A stretch of 64,000 nt of DNA from Diplosphaera chodatii (GCA_032358165.1 JAALGY010000033.1:1922001-1986000), one strand, 5' to 3'; positions 11,469-24,204 are shown, numbered from the stretch's first letter. The notes: generated by a model from the sequence alone, not told the origin. Translations and numbers: made by a program.

Positions 11469-12020
11469 CTTGCAGTGGCCCATGGTTTGTAGGTAGCAGC
11501 TAGTGAGCTGAGATGCATGCTGTATGGCTTGGCAGCATCAAGCACAGGCGAGCAAGCGTCCCAGCATGCCAGAGAACATCCTTGATCGGGCTATGAACCC
11601 ACCACTGGCGCAATTTTTGCGGGCAACCGTATGTCTTCATCAGGTGTATGTGAGACCTGACCAGTAAAGGTGTTTGCTTGACTGTCCATTCCTGTGCGGG
11701 TCCAAGTCTTCTCAGACCCATCTGGTCATATGGTACACCCTTGCTTGCAACCGTATTTGGCAAGGGTGCAAGAGAACTTCATTATGTTGTGTGACACGAG
11801 AGTCTGCAGCTGCTCATGTGCTCATTTCTGCTCCTTGCCCCCAGCCTTGCCAAATGCACGTGTTGGCAGCTTATAGGCAGCAAACGGATGCCAATAGCGC
11901 GTCCCGGAGGTCGTCAGACGTCTCTATCACTGCTGTGGTCAAGAACACGAAGGCAGCTGCAAGACTTCGTAATTGCTCGGCGCGCAATCCCATGCCATTT
12001 CTGCGTCCTGCTGATGGAAC
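11469..12020. other. Intergenic region CobW-like to RPC10
   Basis: Both neighbours are on the plus strand, so this is one 3' UTR followed by the RPC10 promoter. No recognised coding sequence is present. Confidence 0.4.
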
Positions 12021-12780
12021 ATGACCAGCTATTGCCCGACCTGCGCGAACCTTCTCTTAGGTGAGGTGCTTGTGCACTGGAGAATCAGGGCATGTGCAGC
12101 TGGTGCTGTTGCATCTAAGAGTGCGGCATGTTGCATACAGTGGACTTGGTGGATATCGTGGAGGAAGGTCGCCAGCAGCTCAGATACTTCTGCCAGACGT
12201 GCCCCTACATCTACGACATACATAACAAGGTGGCCAGATGACAGGCTGCAACGGGCTGTGGGTTGGTGTCCTCCGCATGTCGTGCCGCATGCCATCTGGA
12301 TGGCTTTCCTTGAGCAACTCCAGTCTTCCAGCTATCCTGCAGATCGCCAGGTCACTGAAGACCGCTCGCAAGACGCAAGACGATGTGCTGAGTTCTGACG
12401 CACAGAATAGCACGCGGCCGCAGACAACGGGTGAGCATCAACGGCCATGCATCGCCCGAATCCCAACCACAGCCTGCCGCTAATTGCTAGCGTCTTTTCT
12501 GTGCAGCAACATGCAGCAAATGCAATCATGACAAGGCATACTTCACGGAGGTCCAGACACGCTCTGCTGATGAGGCAGCCACTCTGTTCTTCACATGTGT
12601 GAAGTGCGGGTGCGTCCCCAATATCATTCATTGAGCTGTGCGTTGAGTGAGACTGTGCAGCACTGCCGTCATGCTGGACATATATTTGTGACCGTCAGTG
12701 TACATGATACATGTTCTCCGTGCAGGAATGAATGGCGAGGTGTGCTGCACAACTGCATGCACCTAAATGTCCAATGCTGA
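12021..12780 (+). CDS. RPC10: RNA polymerase III subunit RPC10 (C11), TFIIS-like
   Basis: This small Pol III subunit carries intrinsic RNA cleavage and termination/reinitiation activity. Five exons join in phase: 12021-12060, 12141-12229, 12343-12430, 12507-12609 and 12726-12780, giving 124 residues. The human protein has 108. The N-terminal ribbon starts MTSYCPTCANLLL. Exon 2 gives LRYFCQTCPYIYDIHNK, a near-invariant C11 signature. Exon 4 encodes the TFIIS-type C-terminal ribbon CSKCNHDKAYFTEVQTRSAD, including the catalytic Q-RSADE hairpin, then FFTCVKCGNEWRG. An 11-residue extension (VLHNCMHLNVQC) follows the point where relatives usually stop. All zinc-ligand Cys pairs are present. Confidence is high. 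Confidence 0.93.
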
Positions 12781-13434
12781 TGTGTTCTATGTGTGCTGCT
12801 GACCACACCACTATAACAGACCAACGTGCCGCACTAACATGTCTGTCCACTGCGACACAGAGCAATGACAGACGGCCACGGTAGTGTGCCTCGCCTCGAT
12901 GCGCAATCTTGCAGACAGGCAGGTGTGGTGGTGTTTGACTGTTTGTGCTTGCCTCACACCTTGGGAATACGCCTGCAGCTGCAGCGGGCCTGCAATGCAC
13001 TGCTTCCCATGCAGGAAGCAGCCCTAGGAGAAGGAGGATCTGCAGCTGTGCATGGCACTGCCATTCGTGCGCGTACTTATGAACGAGGAATACGGTGTGC
13101 AGGTTGCAATCAGTCAATGAGTATCCGAAGGAAGGTTTTTATAGCTTGCTTTGTGGTCTCGCCTGGTCCTCTCCAAGTTTACAGATGTCCTGTGGCATCA
13201 TGATATCTCGCTAGTGTCCAGTGCAAAGGGCAACTCTGCATCAGGGCGAGGAGGATTCGCTGACCCAAACTCGAAACAACTCCTCACCCTTGCACACACC
13301 TCAGCCATCAAAGCACGAATGCAGAGCATGATCTGTCAGCCCTTGATGCGCTCCCATGACCACGAGTCTGTACCTGTCGGCTGTGCGCAATCGCTGATCC
13401 AGTGCCACATGCCCATTCCACCTACCACTGGCGG
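12781..13434. other. Convergent intergenic region RPC10 / ERMP1-like
   Basis: This is 3' sequence of two convergent genes. One plus-strand open stretch of about 110 codons (12865-13203) has no recognisable motif and I do not call it a gene. Confidence 0.35.
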
Positions 13435-16400
13435 TCAGAAGGACCATTGAGAATGCATCGTCACGCCTGACAGCACCGTCGTCCACCGTGGCAGACGTTC
13501 TGTCAGAAACTTGTCCAGCGCTGCCGTGCTGCGCTCCCAGTATGTGATAGCCACCTCGATATGCAGCTGGCCTCTCTGCAAAGTCAACATCCAGAGGCTG
13601 ACTGTGACGACTTGATGATGATGGTCGAGGGTGCTTGCAGTCCGTCGACATGTGGGGTGCAAAAATACAACATGCAATCCTACCTGCTCGATGTCGACCC
13701 AAAAGTCCCAGTGTTCGCTGCCGCTGTTGCCGGCAATTCGTACAACATGCTGTGCCATGCCGTCCTGCAGTGTATGGCAACCACACCCTCACCACACTTG
13801 CCATGGCATTGCCCGTCACGAACACTGGCTCTTGCATCACAGCCTGCAGTCACCTGCGCTCGCTGTGTGACGGATCAGCTGATCACAGCATGCAGCAGCA
13901 CCTGCGAAGTGGCGCTGATGGGCAGGTCGGGTGCAAAGGACCAGCCGACAAGTGATCCTGTCATGTTCATTGCGCCCCAGCAGGGTGCAACTGTGTCGAG
14001 CCGCAGGCGCAGCCGGCGGTGGCCGCTGCCCAGTGGGCTGGCCTCATTGCCCAACAGCTGCACGCTGGGCGTTTTGTCGAAGGGCATCTGTGAAGGAAGC
14101 TGCGGCGCGATGGCGACGGCCTCCAGCCGTGACGTCAGCGGATACATCGTCTGCACGGTGACATGCATCAGCTGTCGAGCGCTCTGCTAACAGCTTCATG
14201 CAAAAACATCCCAGCAGCCTGCTGGATCGCAGGAGTGGGCACTCATGGTCACCTGCCAGCTGCGGTGGGAGGTGGGCAGGTGCTGCAGACCCCGCAGGTC
14301 CAGTGCCTGGTCGATGCGCACGACATCGGAGCCCCCGATGACCAGCTGCTGGGACTCGATCGTGCTGCTGTTGCCAGTCTGCTGCTGGAAGACGTGGTGC
14401 GCCAGGATGCGCTTGGGCGCCGCCTCGCTGTAGGCGTGGTGCGTGAGCGACACCACGACGGTGGTGCAGATGGCGACCGCTGCCAGCGCGCCCACCAGCA
14501 TCTGCATACAGGCAAGCACCTTGTTAGGCATGCAGTTTTCGCTGGGGCAAGTTGCTGAGCGGTCTGGAACACATTGCACGAGCAATCCTGCAGCAGCTCA
14601 CCTGCCGCTTGCGGCGGGGAAGCAGCACGCCCCACCACACACCGATGCTTCCCGCAGCCAGCACGGTGGACAGGCCGATGATGGCGGCGATGATGATGTC
14701 CGGCACCGCGGGCCCCAGCGGCGGCGGCAGCACGCCCATCAGGCTGGTCTTGTCCATCAGCACGTTGGCCAGCAGGAAGGCCACCGGCAGCGAGAAGGTG
14801 ATTGGGGCCGTCGCCGCCGCCAGCGCCGTGAGCAGGCTGCGCCGCTGGCGCTCCTGTGGCAGATGCAACGCCTCGGTTGAGTGGTGGCGTGTAGTAGCAT
14901 CATCACACTTGTCAAGACAGCAAGCAGACACATATGCCATGCACCAAGGCTGAGCAAGTCCGCGACATACTGGCTGTGCATGCTGCACCAGCGCTCACCC
15001 TGCCGGCGGCAGGCATGCCCAGCAGCGCTGCTGCTGCCCACGCCGCAAACAGGAACGCGGAGCCCAGCTTCAGGCTGGTCATCACGCTGGCGAGGCCGCC
15101 CAGCACCAGCGCCATGCCCAGCAGCGAGTTGCTGAGGTCCAGGCGCAGCATGCTGCTCCCTGCCGCCTGTGCATCAGGTTCAACAGAGTCTTGTGCAAAG
15201 TGAACTTGTATCAGCCATTCGATGTGATCAAGTCACTGGACGACCTGTCTCCTGAACATGCTGCCCCACCTGCGTGGCCAGCAGCCCAGCAAGCGCAGCC
15301 GGCACGTACATCAGGAATGCCAGCCGGTGGTCCGAGTACCACACCATGGGGCGTCCTGCAGCGCGCCACACGCAGCAGGGTTGTACACGTGGGGTCGCAG
15401 GCCGGTATGTGTGCGCGACAGCATGGTGACGACTATGAAAGCACTGCGGCAAGCCCTGGCCCACCCACCCAGCAGCAGCACACGCGCCACGCCCAGCAGC
15501 ATGGGAGCAATCAGCGCGCCCAGCACGCTGGCCGAGAACGCCAGGGCGCCGCGGAAGATGGCCCCGTAGGTCGGCAGCTGACCCAGTGACCGGTCCTGCC
15601 GGCTGGACAGCAGCGGCATGGCCAGCACCAGAGTCACCTGGCAAGGCACACCATGTGCTGTGACTGTACCTGCAAGAGCCCTGTGGAATCAGCAACTACA
15701 ACACCAATGTACATGTGAGTCATGCTTGCGCACCGGTATGTTGTGCAGGAACTTTGCAATGCTCTGCGGGTACACCACCTGCGCGCCATGGTTTCCAATA
15801 TGTGACGACCAGCAGGTTGCCGCACAACGGAACTGCTCAGCACTGCAGCCAGGTGAAAGCATGCCGTTTCCTTCTCACCATATACAGTCCAAAGAGGTCG
15901 AAGTACACCGCATTCGCATTGTACTCGGCCTCGGGCTTGACCTCGTGACGAGCCAGGGTGCGGGCCAGCTCGGGCACCGCTCCCAACACGTTCTCGCCCA
16001 TGGCCTGCGCAGCTCAAGGCTGCGCATTAGCAAGCATGTAGGGGCTGAGAGCGCAGGCAGGGAGCCGCCCTCGGCAGTGCACGACGACGCCCCTGCCGAG
16101 CCTGACGTTCGGCGTCCGGCGTCAGACCTGCACGGTGCCGGGCCGCAGCCGGTCCACGGTGTCCCGGTCGGTGTGGTACGCCGCGCCGTCCAGCAGGAAC
16201 GCGATGTCCAGCCCGGGCAGCGAGCCGTAGTGCTTGTACGAGAACATGCGGTAGTCCGAATCCGCCGGCAGCAGCCCTGCATGTCGTCGCACCAGATTGC
16301 CGATACCACGTCACCGGGTTGCCGTAGTTGTCTGCTGACATGATTCTTCATCGACCCACATGCCTTGGCCAGCGGGTCGCTGGGGCACGCATCACACCTG

Positions 16401-17767
16401 ACTCGAAGATGTCTTGGCCGATCACGGCGCCGCGGGCGTGCTTTGCACCGCGGGCATATGCAGCCACGGCCCAGCCACCTGCATGCGGTGCATCAGTGTT
16501 GAAGCAATCCTGGTCCATATTGTATATGCTCCCTATACAGCAGAAACCATGATTAGACAGAGAAGAGTGAGAGCGCTTGCCTGTCTGCTGGAAGACGTAG
16601 TCAGGGCCGCCGGGGCCTGTCGACTCCAGGTTCATGAACACGCCCAGCGGCTTGTCGTACTTCTGCATGAAGCCGTGTGCGGCCTGGCTGAACGTCTCCT
16701 CCCCGCCGTCAAACAGGAAGACGATTGGCGCCACCAGCCTGATGCTGGGGTCTGACACCAGCACACGGGCCACCTCCAGCATGGTGGCGATCTGTGATGC
16801 ACAATCCGAGGCGCCTGCAATCATGGCAGGACCACGTGATGGGAAGCTGATCGTCTGCAGCAGGCGAACGGACCAGCGGCTGTGTATACAGCAACCTTGC
16901 ACACACAGATGTCGGGGGCAGCACTGCCGGACGCAGCAGCACCTGGGGAGCCGATCAGGCTGTCGTAGTGGGACGCGACCAGCACCCCCTTCTCCGTGCT
17001 CAGGTCATTGGGCCGGATGGTGAGCACTATGTTGCTCAGGTTCTGGTAGGCGTTCCCGATCACGTTCTCCAGGAACAGCATGTGCACCGCGCCGGTCACC
17101 GTCTGCACCTCGGCCTGCGGTGCCGAGATGGTTCATGCTGGTGCCTGCCTGGCACACTGACCGTGCGTCCGGCCCGCACAGTACGAGGCACAAAATGATG
17201 CCCTGTGATGTCACTGTCACAATGTGAACCCCAGCACCACTAGTTTGATGCATTCACCTCGACGTGCAGATCGTGACGGCTGCTGGCCAGCGACACAACC
17301 TCCTGCGCAGCCGCTCCGAGGTAGTGGATGCCGTCATCAATGCTCGGGTGGCCGACCAGGCGGCCCCGCCCGCCCGCTGTCAGTGCCTCGACGTGCTGCA
17401 GGGCGCGGGCCTCGGAGAAACTGGTCGCCCCAGCATCGAGGCCCAGCGGCCGTGGTGTGGAAATCAGGGCGCTGTAGGCCAGCAGCACCTGGTGCAGCGG
17501 CGGTGGTCACACATGTGTTTGCAACCGGCACGATCGCTTGTAAGGCATCGACCAACAAGAGCAAATCGGCACTGACGGTCCAACTAATGTGTTCTCGAAA
17601 AGCCAATGCAGATGCCTCGTGCGGCGCCGCACCAGGACGATATAGGATGTGGTCACGATCGCAAGGCCGCCCTCGGCACTTGCAGGCTTCGGCTTTTTAC
17701 TCGGTGACTGCATGTCACGCTGGGTAGCAACGCCGTTCTCTCCCACACGGCGTTGCCTGACCGACAT
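13435..17767 (-). CDS. ERMP1/FXNA-like M28 membrane metallopeptidase
   Basis: This is a zinc-dependent M28-family peptidase with a multi-pass membrane domain, of the type placed in the ER membrane. The start at 17767 is followed by a short K/P-rich cytosolic stretch and a hydrophobic segment. Then FSEARALQHVEALTAGGRGR..GHPS matches the FXNA N-terminal helix. The peptidase domain spans exons at about 17100-16000: VLVASHYDSLIGSPG with the His/Asp ligand region, GASDCASQIATMLEVARVLV, IVFLFDGGEETFSQAAHGFM with the catalytic Glu pair, GVFMNLESTGPGGPDYVFQ, and YGSLPGLDIAFLLDGAAYHT followed by RDTVDRL. Downstream exons (about 15950-14300) encode several hydrophobic helices, for example LPVAFLLANVLMDK and IIIAAIIGLSTVLAAGSIGV. 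The C-terminal lumenal part ends LPRWTTVLSGVTMHSQWSF. The canonical GASDD reads GASDC here, which may matter for zinc binding. Exon joins in the membrane part are approximate. Confidence 0.85.
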
Positions 17768-18194
17768 AATATTCGGAGTGTGGTGATGGCTGATTCAAAC
17801 TAAGGGGTTGTGTGCTGCATGATCCGACTGACTACCAATCCAAAGCCGAGGTACTACGATGGGCAGCTGACACGGACCTGATGCCAGAAGGGATTGAGGC
17901 CTGGATGGGCCTCGCGGGGCATGGCATGCACACAGCTTACTAATATTCACGTAAGCGTCGGTACAAGAGATCAACAGTGTGCACCAGACGCAAAGCGCTT
18001 GCGTCGGTCGTTTGTGACAACCTGTGAGAGCAGGAGAGCAAAGCCAGCAGTGATCGCACATCGGAGCCTTGCATTTTATAGGACAGGCAACACCGCAGTG
18101 GCACCTGGGTGCGCCCAACGCCGTGCAAGCGTGGCATCTGCCCTTTCTGCATCTGGACTATTTGACGGCAGGGCCACTGTGTGTCGCTACGCGG
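17768..18194. promoter_or_regulatory. Divergent intergenic region ERMP1-like / FIP1
   Basis: 427 bp separate two start codons in head-to-head orientation, so it is a likely bidirectional promoter. No defined element was recognised. Confidence 0.35.
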
Positions 18195-20224
18195 ATGGAT
18201 GAATACGACGAGGTGTGTTGATGGCAGAGGTTCTTAATGAGGCGGACTCTGTGCATGGCTTCCGCGGCTGCAATGCACCGTGCAGTTCCCATTCACAATT
18301 GACCTCTGAGACCACCACTTCGATCGCGGACATATGCAGATCTATGGTGACTCTGGTGGGGCAGTTGTGGATCATGCCGCACCACAACAGCCTGCGCCGC
18401 CGCCATTGCAGCAGCAGGCAGAAGCTGCACCAGAGCCGTCTTCAGGCGGGTGACTCGGTTGCCATACTGCTCAACAAGCAACGCCACGTGACGGCTCAAC
18501 ACGCGGGTCCTACTGTGTCACAGTGTGTGCTGCGATCGCAGGTGGTCCCGGCGATGGGGACGACATGGACGATTTTCTGGTCACCCTGAACGAGCCAGAG
18601 CCCGCCGTGGCAGCGCAGGCGGTGAGAGCAGTGTGTGATCGCGATGGCCAGGGTTGCATGGCGAAGTGTCGAGGCGAAGGGCACATGTTGAGGGTGGAGC
18701 AGCTGTGCGGTCGCATCCGCAGGATGACGAGCTCGAGGTGCAGCTGGATGACGTGGCTGCGGAGGGTGTTGGCGGTCCGCCCAGTGCCGTGCAGCAGCAG
18801 CAGGCGCAGCACCAGCAGCAGCAGGCAGGTGGTTTCCGATATGCGAGGCCCGGCGCACCATCGGCGCCGCGGCCAGATGGCGGGCCCCGGCCATACATGG
18901 ACGCCTCCTCCAGCAGCGCGCAGCCAACGCCATCGTGGGGCGGCCCCGGGGGCGGCAGGGGCACGCTGGGCGGCGGCAGGGGCCTGGGCACCCGGCCCTG
19001 GCGCCCGCAGTTTGTCCCTCTGAGTGAGCGCTGCAGATGCGACTGGCAACTGCGCAGGAACCCTGCACATCCATCCCTGGAGGTGATAGGCAATTTCATC
19101 AACAGCTCATGACCTCCGGGTGACACTGTAAGGTGCAACTGCCATCGTCAAAGACGACACGCTGGCGTTCCCAGAGGCTTCCAAGCCTGGCCAACTGATC
19201 AAGCTGCCCGGCCAGACGCGGGTCACGCCGGACGAGTACCACGAGTTCATCACGCTGGGGCAGGGTGGCGTCTACGAGCTTGACCTCGAGCGGTGCGGGT
19301 TCTTGTGTGAAGGTTGCAGTGTCTGCAGTGGCACTGTGTGGGCAGGGCGGGTCAAGACCAGGCTGCGAAGGGGCGGAGCGCTGTCAACGACATCATGTTG
19401 CACTGCACCTTGTTTCCATGCACTGCGTCGGTGACGAGACGTTGTGGTGAGGCATATCCTGATGCACCACAAGTGGTATAGTGCATTTCCATTGCATTTA
19501 CACAAACATCTATGGCATCTAGCATCGTTCCTCTTGACGATTACCAGTCATCCCTAGAGTCATCCCTGTAGTCATCCCTGTTGTTTTGCTGTCGTTACAG
19601 GGTGGTTGACGCGCCTTGGAAGGTGCCGGGCGCAGAGACGAGCGCCTTCTTCAACTACAACCTGACGCCAGCGAAGTGGCGCGCCTACATCAGGGACGTC
19701 CAGCAGGCGCACGCCGAAATGCGCATGCAGGGGCGCATCCAGCTGTTTGACCCGCCGACCACCGCAGCGCGAGACCCTGACATGCCTGCAGAACTTGCCA
19801 CAGCCCTTGGCAGCAAGGTCAGTGCAGCCTTGATGTTTCATAGTACGTTTGCCTGTAATCTGGCATCCCGCGCCTGTTGTTCTTCATGCGGAGGACGACT
19901 GATCACGTGTCCGCTTGCTTGATAGGAGACAGCTGGCGCGTCCCACTACAGCGGCCCTCGAGTGCCATCAGCCACTCAGGCAGGTTCAGCGAATTCATCG
20001 TTTTCTGCCTGGCTGCATGGTATCACACCCTGGAGTCTGGTCTGATTTGCCGTGACTCTTCAACCACAATCATCCATTGTACTTGCCAACCCTTGACTGT
20101 AGGACGTTCGGCAGGATGCGCCAGATGCCATACTGGTGCTGGCAGGAACTGTGCAGTGACGCAGCTCATGCAGCACCTGGCTAGAGCTCCACCCCCAGGA
20201 TCGCACTGCGTCAGCTGCAGGTAG
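18195..20224 (+). CDS. FIP1: FIP1-like pre-mRNA 3'-end processing factor
   Basis: This is the subunit of the cleavage and polyadenylation specificity factor that tethers poly(A) polymerase. The first exon reads MDEYDE and the second begins IYGDSGGAVVDHAAP. Together they resemble the acidic start of Fip1 (DDELYGD). A middle exon is Q-rich, then G/P/R-rich, ending RPWRPQFVPLS. The diagnostic Fip1 domain is at 19600-19820: WKVPGAETSAFFNYNLTPAK, then WRAYIRDVQQAHAEM, matching the PWR/K-PGADISDYFNYGF motif. The exon just before reads KLPGQTRVTPDEYHEFITLG. The C terminus is short and the last two exons (about 19925-20224) are tentative. The gene belongs to a group of RNA-maturation genes in this window. 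Confidence 0.85.
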
Positions 20225-20500
20225 GCAGCTCACAACCTGCCTGATACAACAGACGTGCGTGGTGCTCGTTGTCAAGCTGGTAGAGTACATGCCATCACTG
20301 CAGCTATTTTGCTATGTACTTGTGCAGGACGCATATTACTCCTGCCATGAGTAGGATGAAAGCGGCGACGACACTATTGATGACTGAGGCTCGGTTCAAT
20401 CCGGGATGCATATTGTATAAGAAAGTGTCCTGACAGACAGTGCACCAACCGACACCTTGATTGGTGTCACCATTACTACTACCTCACGACCATCCGCTAG

Positions 20501-21980
20501 TCACCTGCTGCCCTTCACCGCATGTTGCATGTTCGACTCTACCTCTTTGAGAAATTCCGCCTGCACACGCTGCGAATGGGAACCGCTCTGCATGCTCAAT
20601 ACCACATTCTCCATTCGCCTCTGCAGCGCCTCGCTGACTGCTGATTGGTTGACTTTGTCACTCTGCAGCTGTTGTCTGCAGCAACACGATAAAACATCAC
20701 CAAACCTTGTATTGACAATGTATATCAGTTGGAGGTGCAATGTCACATGTTGCGATAGAGACCTGAACAGCTCTGGCCAAGAGGACGGCTCCTCTGCGAT
20801 CACGGCATTGAGGCATGCCTCTGCCGGGTCATCGCTTTCAATCACGAGCGAAAGGGCTGCGTAGCGTTGCAGCAGCCGCTGCAGCACCAGATATACCTCT
20901 GCGCAGGCAATTTGCACAGCATGAGGGCGCGCTGAGCCCCAGTGACGCGCCACTTCAGATCAGGCTTCCCAGCACAACAACATGGGTGGACATGCCCACC
21001 CGTGAGGCCGTCGTCTTTGCACCGCCGCATCCACGCCAACACATTCGACAGCAGCGCCTCGTCCAAAGATGGAAAGTTCTGTTCGATGGCCTGCGGTATG
21101 GGGGTCACTGAAAAGCTTAATGGGACCCCCAACCATGACACACCCTGATGCTCGACACCACCACCATGCCGTCCGGTTCCGCACAGATGTGGCTCACCTG
21201 CTCGAATGCAGCGGCTTGGGCCTCGGGAAGCGGCCAGTGCCACTCGCCCCGCTCGTCTGCTGCTGCTGCCAGAATCTGCTGCAGCAGCGTCGCTGACTCT
21301 GCTGTTTGCTGTTCAGATGCCTTGATGATCGCCTCTACAAGGCGTGCCACTGTGCTGGCAAGCGTGGAGAGCCTGCGTAAATGTTTTGCTGCTGTCAATT
21401 GGACTGGAAGCTCAAGAAGCAACGCTGCCCAAGTTTCAGGTCATCTGTCACGGCAAAGCCTTGCACGGCGCACGCTGTCTTCTCCTCCTGGGACGTTGCC
21501 TGATCATGCCGCAGCGCCAGGCGCATCCAAAAGCTTTGATCGAAGTTCAGAACGTTGTCCGCAACGACGCTTCCAAGCTGCAACCCCAGTCGTCGAGGTT
21601 TGGCATCTCACGGGGCTGGGCAAACTGTGGCATGTCCCACAAAGCACGCCGACGTCAATGAACATCAGGTCGGCATCTACATGGCGACATCTGCATGGCA
21701 GCCTCCAGAAGTGCACCTCGTCTTGGCTCTTGGCTTCCAGCAGCAGATCCAGCAGCTGATCACGCGCAGCCAGCTCCTCGATGGATGGTGTCTTCTTTGT
21801 GGCTGTGGCTGCCACCGTCATCCGCCTCACCGCCACAGGAGCCAGGCTGAGGAGGGGCTTTGCAAGCCCATGTCTGCAGGATCTGCACATCATCTGAGAC
21901 CTGTTGTGCATCCCGGACCGTCCCAAGAAGCTGATGTGTTGTAGAGCTGCTCCATGCGCCGCCGCCGTCAGCAGAAGCAT
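20501..21980 (-). CDS. Conserved protein of unknown function, probably plastid-targeted
   Basis: I do not recognise a named family. The start at ATG 21980 gives a hydrophobic and basic N terminus (MLLLTAAAHGAALQHISFLG, later LLSLAPVAVRRMTVAATATKK) with the look of a plastid transit peptide. The mature part has IEELAARDQLLDLLLEAKSQ. It continues in phase across an intron to VLNFDQSFWMRLALRHDQAT and SQEEKTALRRLSTLASTVAR, then LQQILAAAADERGEWHWPLP. Later exons give LDEALLSNVLAWMRRCKDDG, VYLVLQRLLQRYAALSL, and EAFLKEVESNMQHAV-like C-terminal helices ending KGSR. The regular amphipathic pattern suggests an all-helical protein. Comparable proteins exist in plants by my recollection, but I cannot name them. 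Confidence 0.62.
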
Positions 21981-22342
21981 TGCGGCGAGGAGGCACCAAG
22001 GGGATGCGAGCACCCTGTGGATGTGCGTGTTCCGGTCACGAGCTTCAGGCTGAGCATGCAGCCTTGCACCTTTTTGCGTGACAACGTATTTGACCGGTCC
22101 AGACCAGACGATGTCGCACATGCCCACACCCGATAGTCACGTGCTGATCACATGACCACTGGTGCAATGCAAATGAAAGGGGCTCATGTGTGAGCTTTGT
22201 CACTGGCCAATTGTTTCGCGAAGTAGATCACACCACGGACAACTCAATTCGCTAGCATCCGCACTTTGCATGAAAGGAGCGTGACATGTTCACTAGCGCA
22301 AAATGCTAGATGTATACATGAATATGATACACACAGTACATG
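21981..22342. other. Intergenic region between two minus-strand unknown genes
   Basis: This holds the promoter of the plastid-type unknown gene and the 3' end of the next gene. No gene or repeat was recognised. Confidence 0.35.
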
Positions 22343-24045
22343 TCAACAACTATCAGTACCCCGAACTTCCACAGCATCATCATGCATGAGCTGTGCCTCA
22401 GCATGCTTGCGTTTGCTTCCCACATGCACTGCACGGGCTGCGGTTGACTGTTGTGTCCCTGCCCCAGGTGCGTCCCGCGGACCACCCTGATCGCGCTCGA
22501 CAGCAGGCTGCAGGGAGTCCTCCGGCGAACAGGGGGACTGCCCCGCATCCCCCAGCTCCGCCTTGGCCCTGCCATCCGCTGCCTCGGAGGCTGAGTGCGC
22601 CTCTCCTCCGGTGGCAACGGCCTTCGCTGCTTGCTGTACTGGAGGCTGCTGCGAAGGCCCCGCAGTGGCTGCAGCGTCCTCTGCCTTCGTACGTGCTAGC
22701 AGATTGGAGTACAGCACCTGTGCAGCGTGTACTGGTAGTACTTTAGCACAGTATCCCACCGACTATGCTGTCGATGGTGCGACCTGTGCCATCCTGAGCC
22801 GTCTACCTAGGAAAGCGCACCTGCTTGTGCCCGGCTCGTGTCAGCAGCGCCGCCTCCTGCGCTCTTGCATCCTGTATGGCTGCCGTCCAGATGTGCTGTT
22901 GCGCCACGAATGCCAGCTTTTGGGCGTGCGGCACCGCGCGTGCTGCAAGCCGCAGACGCTGTGCCACAAACCTGCACATACAGGAGACTGCTCACAAATC
23001 ACGTCAAGGCATCAGTCAAGACTCTGCTTGCAAGAGGACCAAACTTGCCAGCGTGTTCACCCTGGAGATGCGCCACATGCATATTCACATGATCGATGCA
23101 CAGGTGGAAGCCCGAGTGTATGCCTATACTAGGGCGTGGGTTCTGCCCAACACCGTCACAGTTCAAGGGAGCAACATGCTGCCGGCACCTCAGCTGCATG
23201 CCTGCCTGCCTTGCCGGTGTGTGCAAGCAATAAGTCTAGGGAGTGACGTGCACAAGCCGATTGAAGACTAGCTGCAAAGTGCTGATGTCTGCATGCGCAG
23301 AAGTGTCGGCAGGCTGACCCGCTGAAGCAGAGGGAAATGTCTTCCGAACATAGGCCATCGCGAAAGCTCACCGAGTCAGCGCAACCTGCCGCACGACGCG
23401 CGGGATCTTTGCACGCGGATCGTAAGCGATGGTGGGTCGGTTCGCTGGCGGCACCGCTGCGCAGTAGCTGTCGTCGTCATAGTCGGGCTGCGGCTGCGCA
23501 ACAGGGCTCCGCTCCCTGGCCCTCCTGCCGGACTTGGACTCAAGCTCACGGGCAGCCTGCAATGCAGTCGTGACGCTTTCGTGATGCGATTGTCATGCAC
23601 ACCGCTAGTGTTTCCAACCTTGCTGTAACGACCACCATGCAACCATGAACAGTGGTGGCAATCATACAGCCTTCGGCACTGATGATGTGACGCCATGCAG
23701 TCTGGCCACCTTGAGGATCAGGTCGCGTCCGTTCTGGCCGTAGCTCGGTAGTGATTGGTGCTCATCTGCTATATCTGACATCGTGCACGTCGACTACGGT
23801 CGAACCAGTCCGATCCGATGCAAAATCTGGATCGATTGCTGCGCTACCGCCGCTTCGTCGTTTGTGCCTCTGCATGCAGCTGGCACTAGATTGTCCCGCA
23901 CAGCGTTTTGACACGTCTGACACAGCCTACCGGAGGCTCTCTGCACGAAGCCGCTGTGATACCTCAGCAGCACCCCGCGCATGCACCTGTTCAGCTCTGC
24001 ATCAGGGGGCCCATACATGAATGCGTCACTCGGCAGGCGCGCCAT
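22343..24045 (-). CDS. Unrecognised helical/low-complexity protein
   Basis: Exons on the minus strand join in phase but show no family I can name. The start (ATG 24045, or 24063 in the same frame) reads MARLPSDAFMYGPPDAELN. A phase-1 join leads to ADEHQSLPSYGQNGRDLILK. Next comes a D/Y/P-rich exon with ARELESKSGRRARERSPVAQ and RPTIAYDPRAKIPRVVR. A helical exon at about 22830-22980 reads VAQRLRLAARAVPHAQKLAF and then AQQHIWTAAIQDARAQEAAL. The last exon (22343-22740) has LPVHAAQVLYSNLLARTKAE, then a Q/A/E-rich tail with GSKRKHAEAQLMHDD. Open frames, GT-AG borders and reading-frame continuity argue that it is real. It is divergent from ALY. Confidence 0.55.
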
Positions 24046-24204
24046 TTGCTCACCTCTGCGCACCTTTACAGTGACAAGCCAGTCTCACACACACTACCGT
24101 GACGGTGCGCTCGCAGCGGCGAGCCCTGGTCGCGCCGCAACAGGCCGGGTGACGGACGGCCTGCACCTGATCAGCAACAGTTGCAGCAGCAGCTGGGTGG
24201 CCCC

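Noticed and set aside
12865..13203. Small plus-strand gene between RPC10 and the ERMP1-like gene
   Set aside because: No family similarity that I can see. The region is expected 3' UTR of convergent genes.
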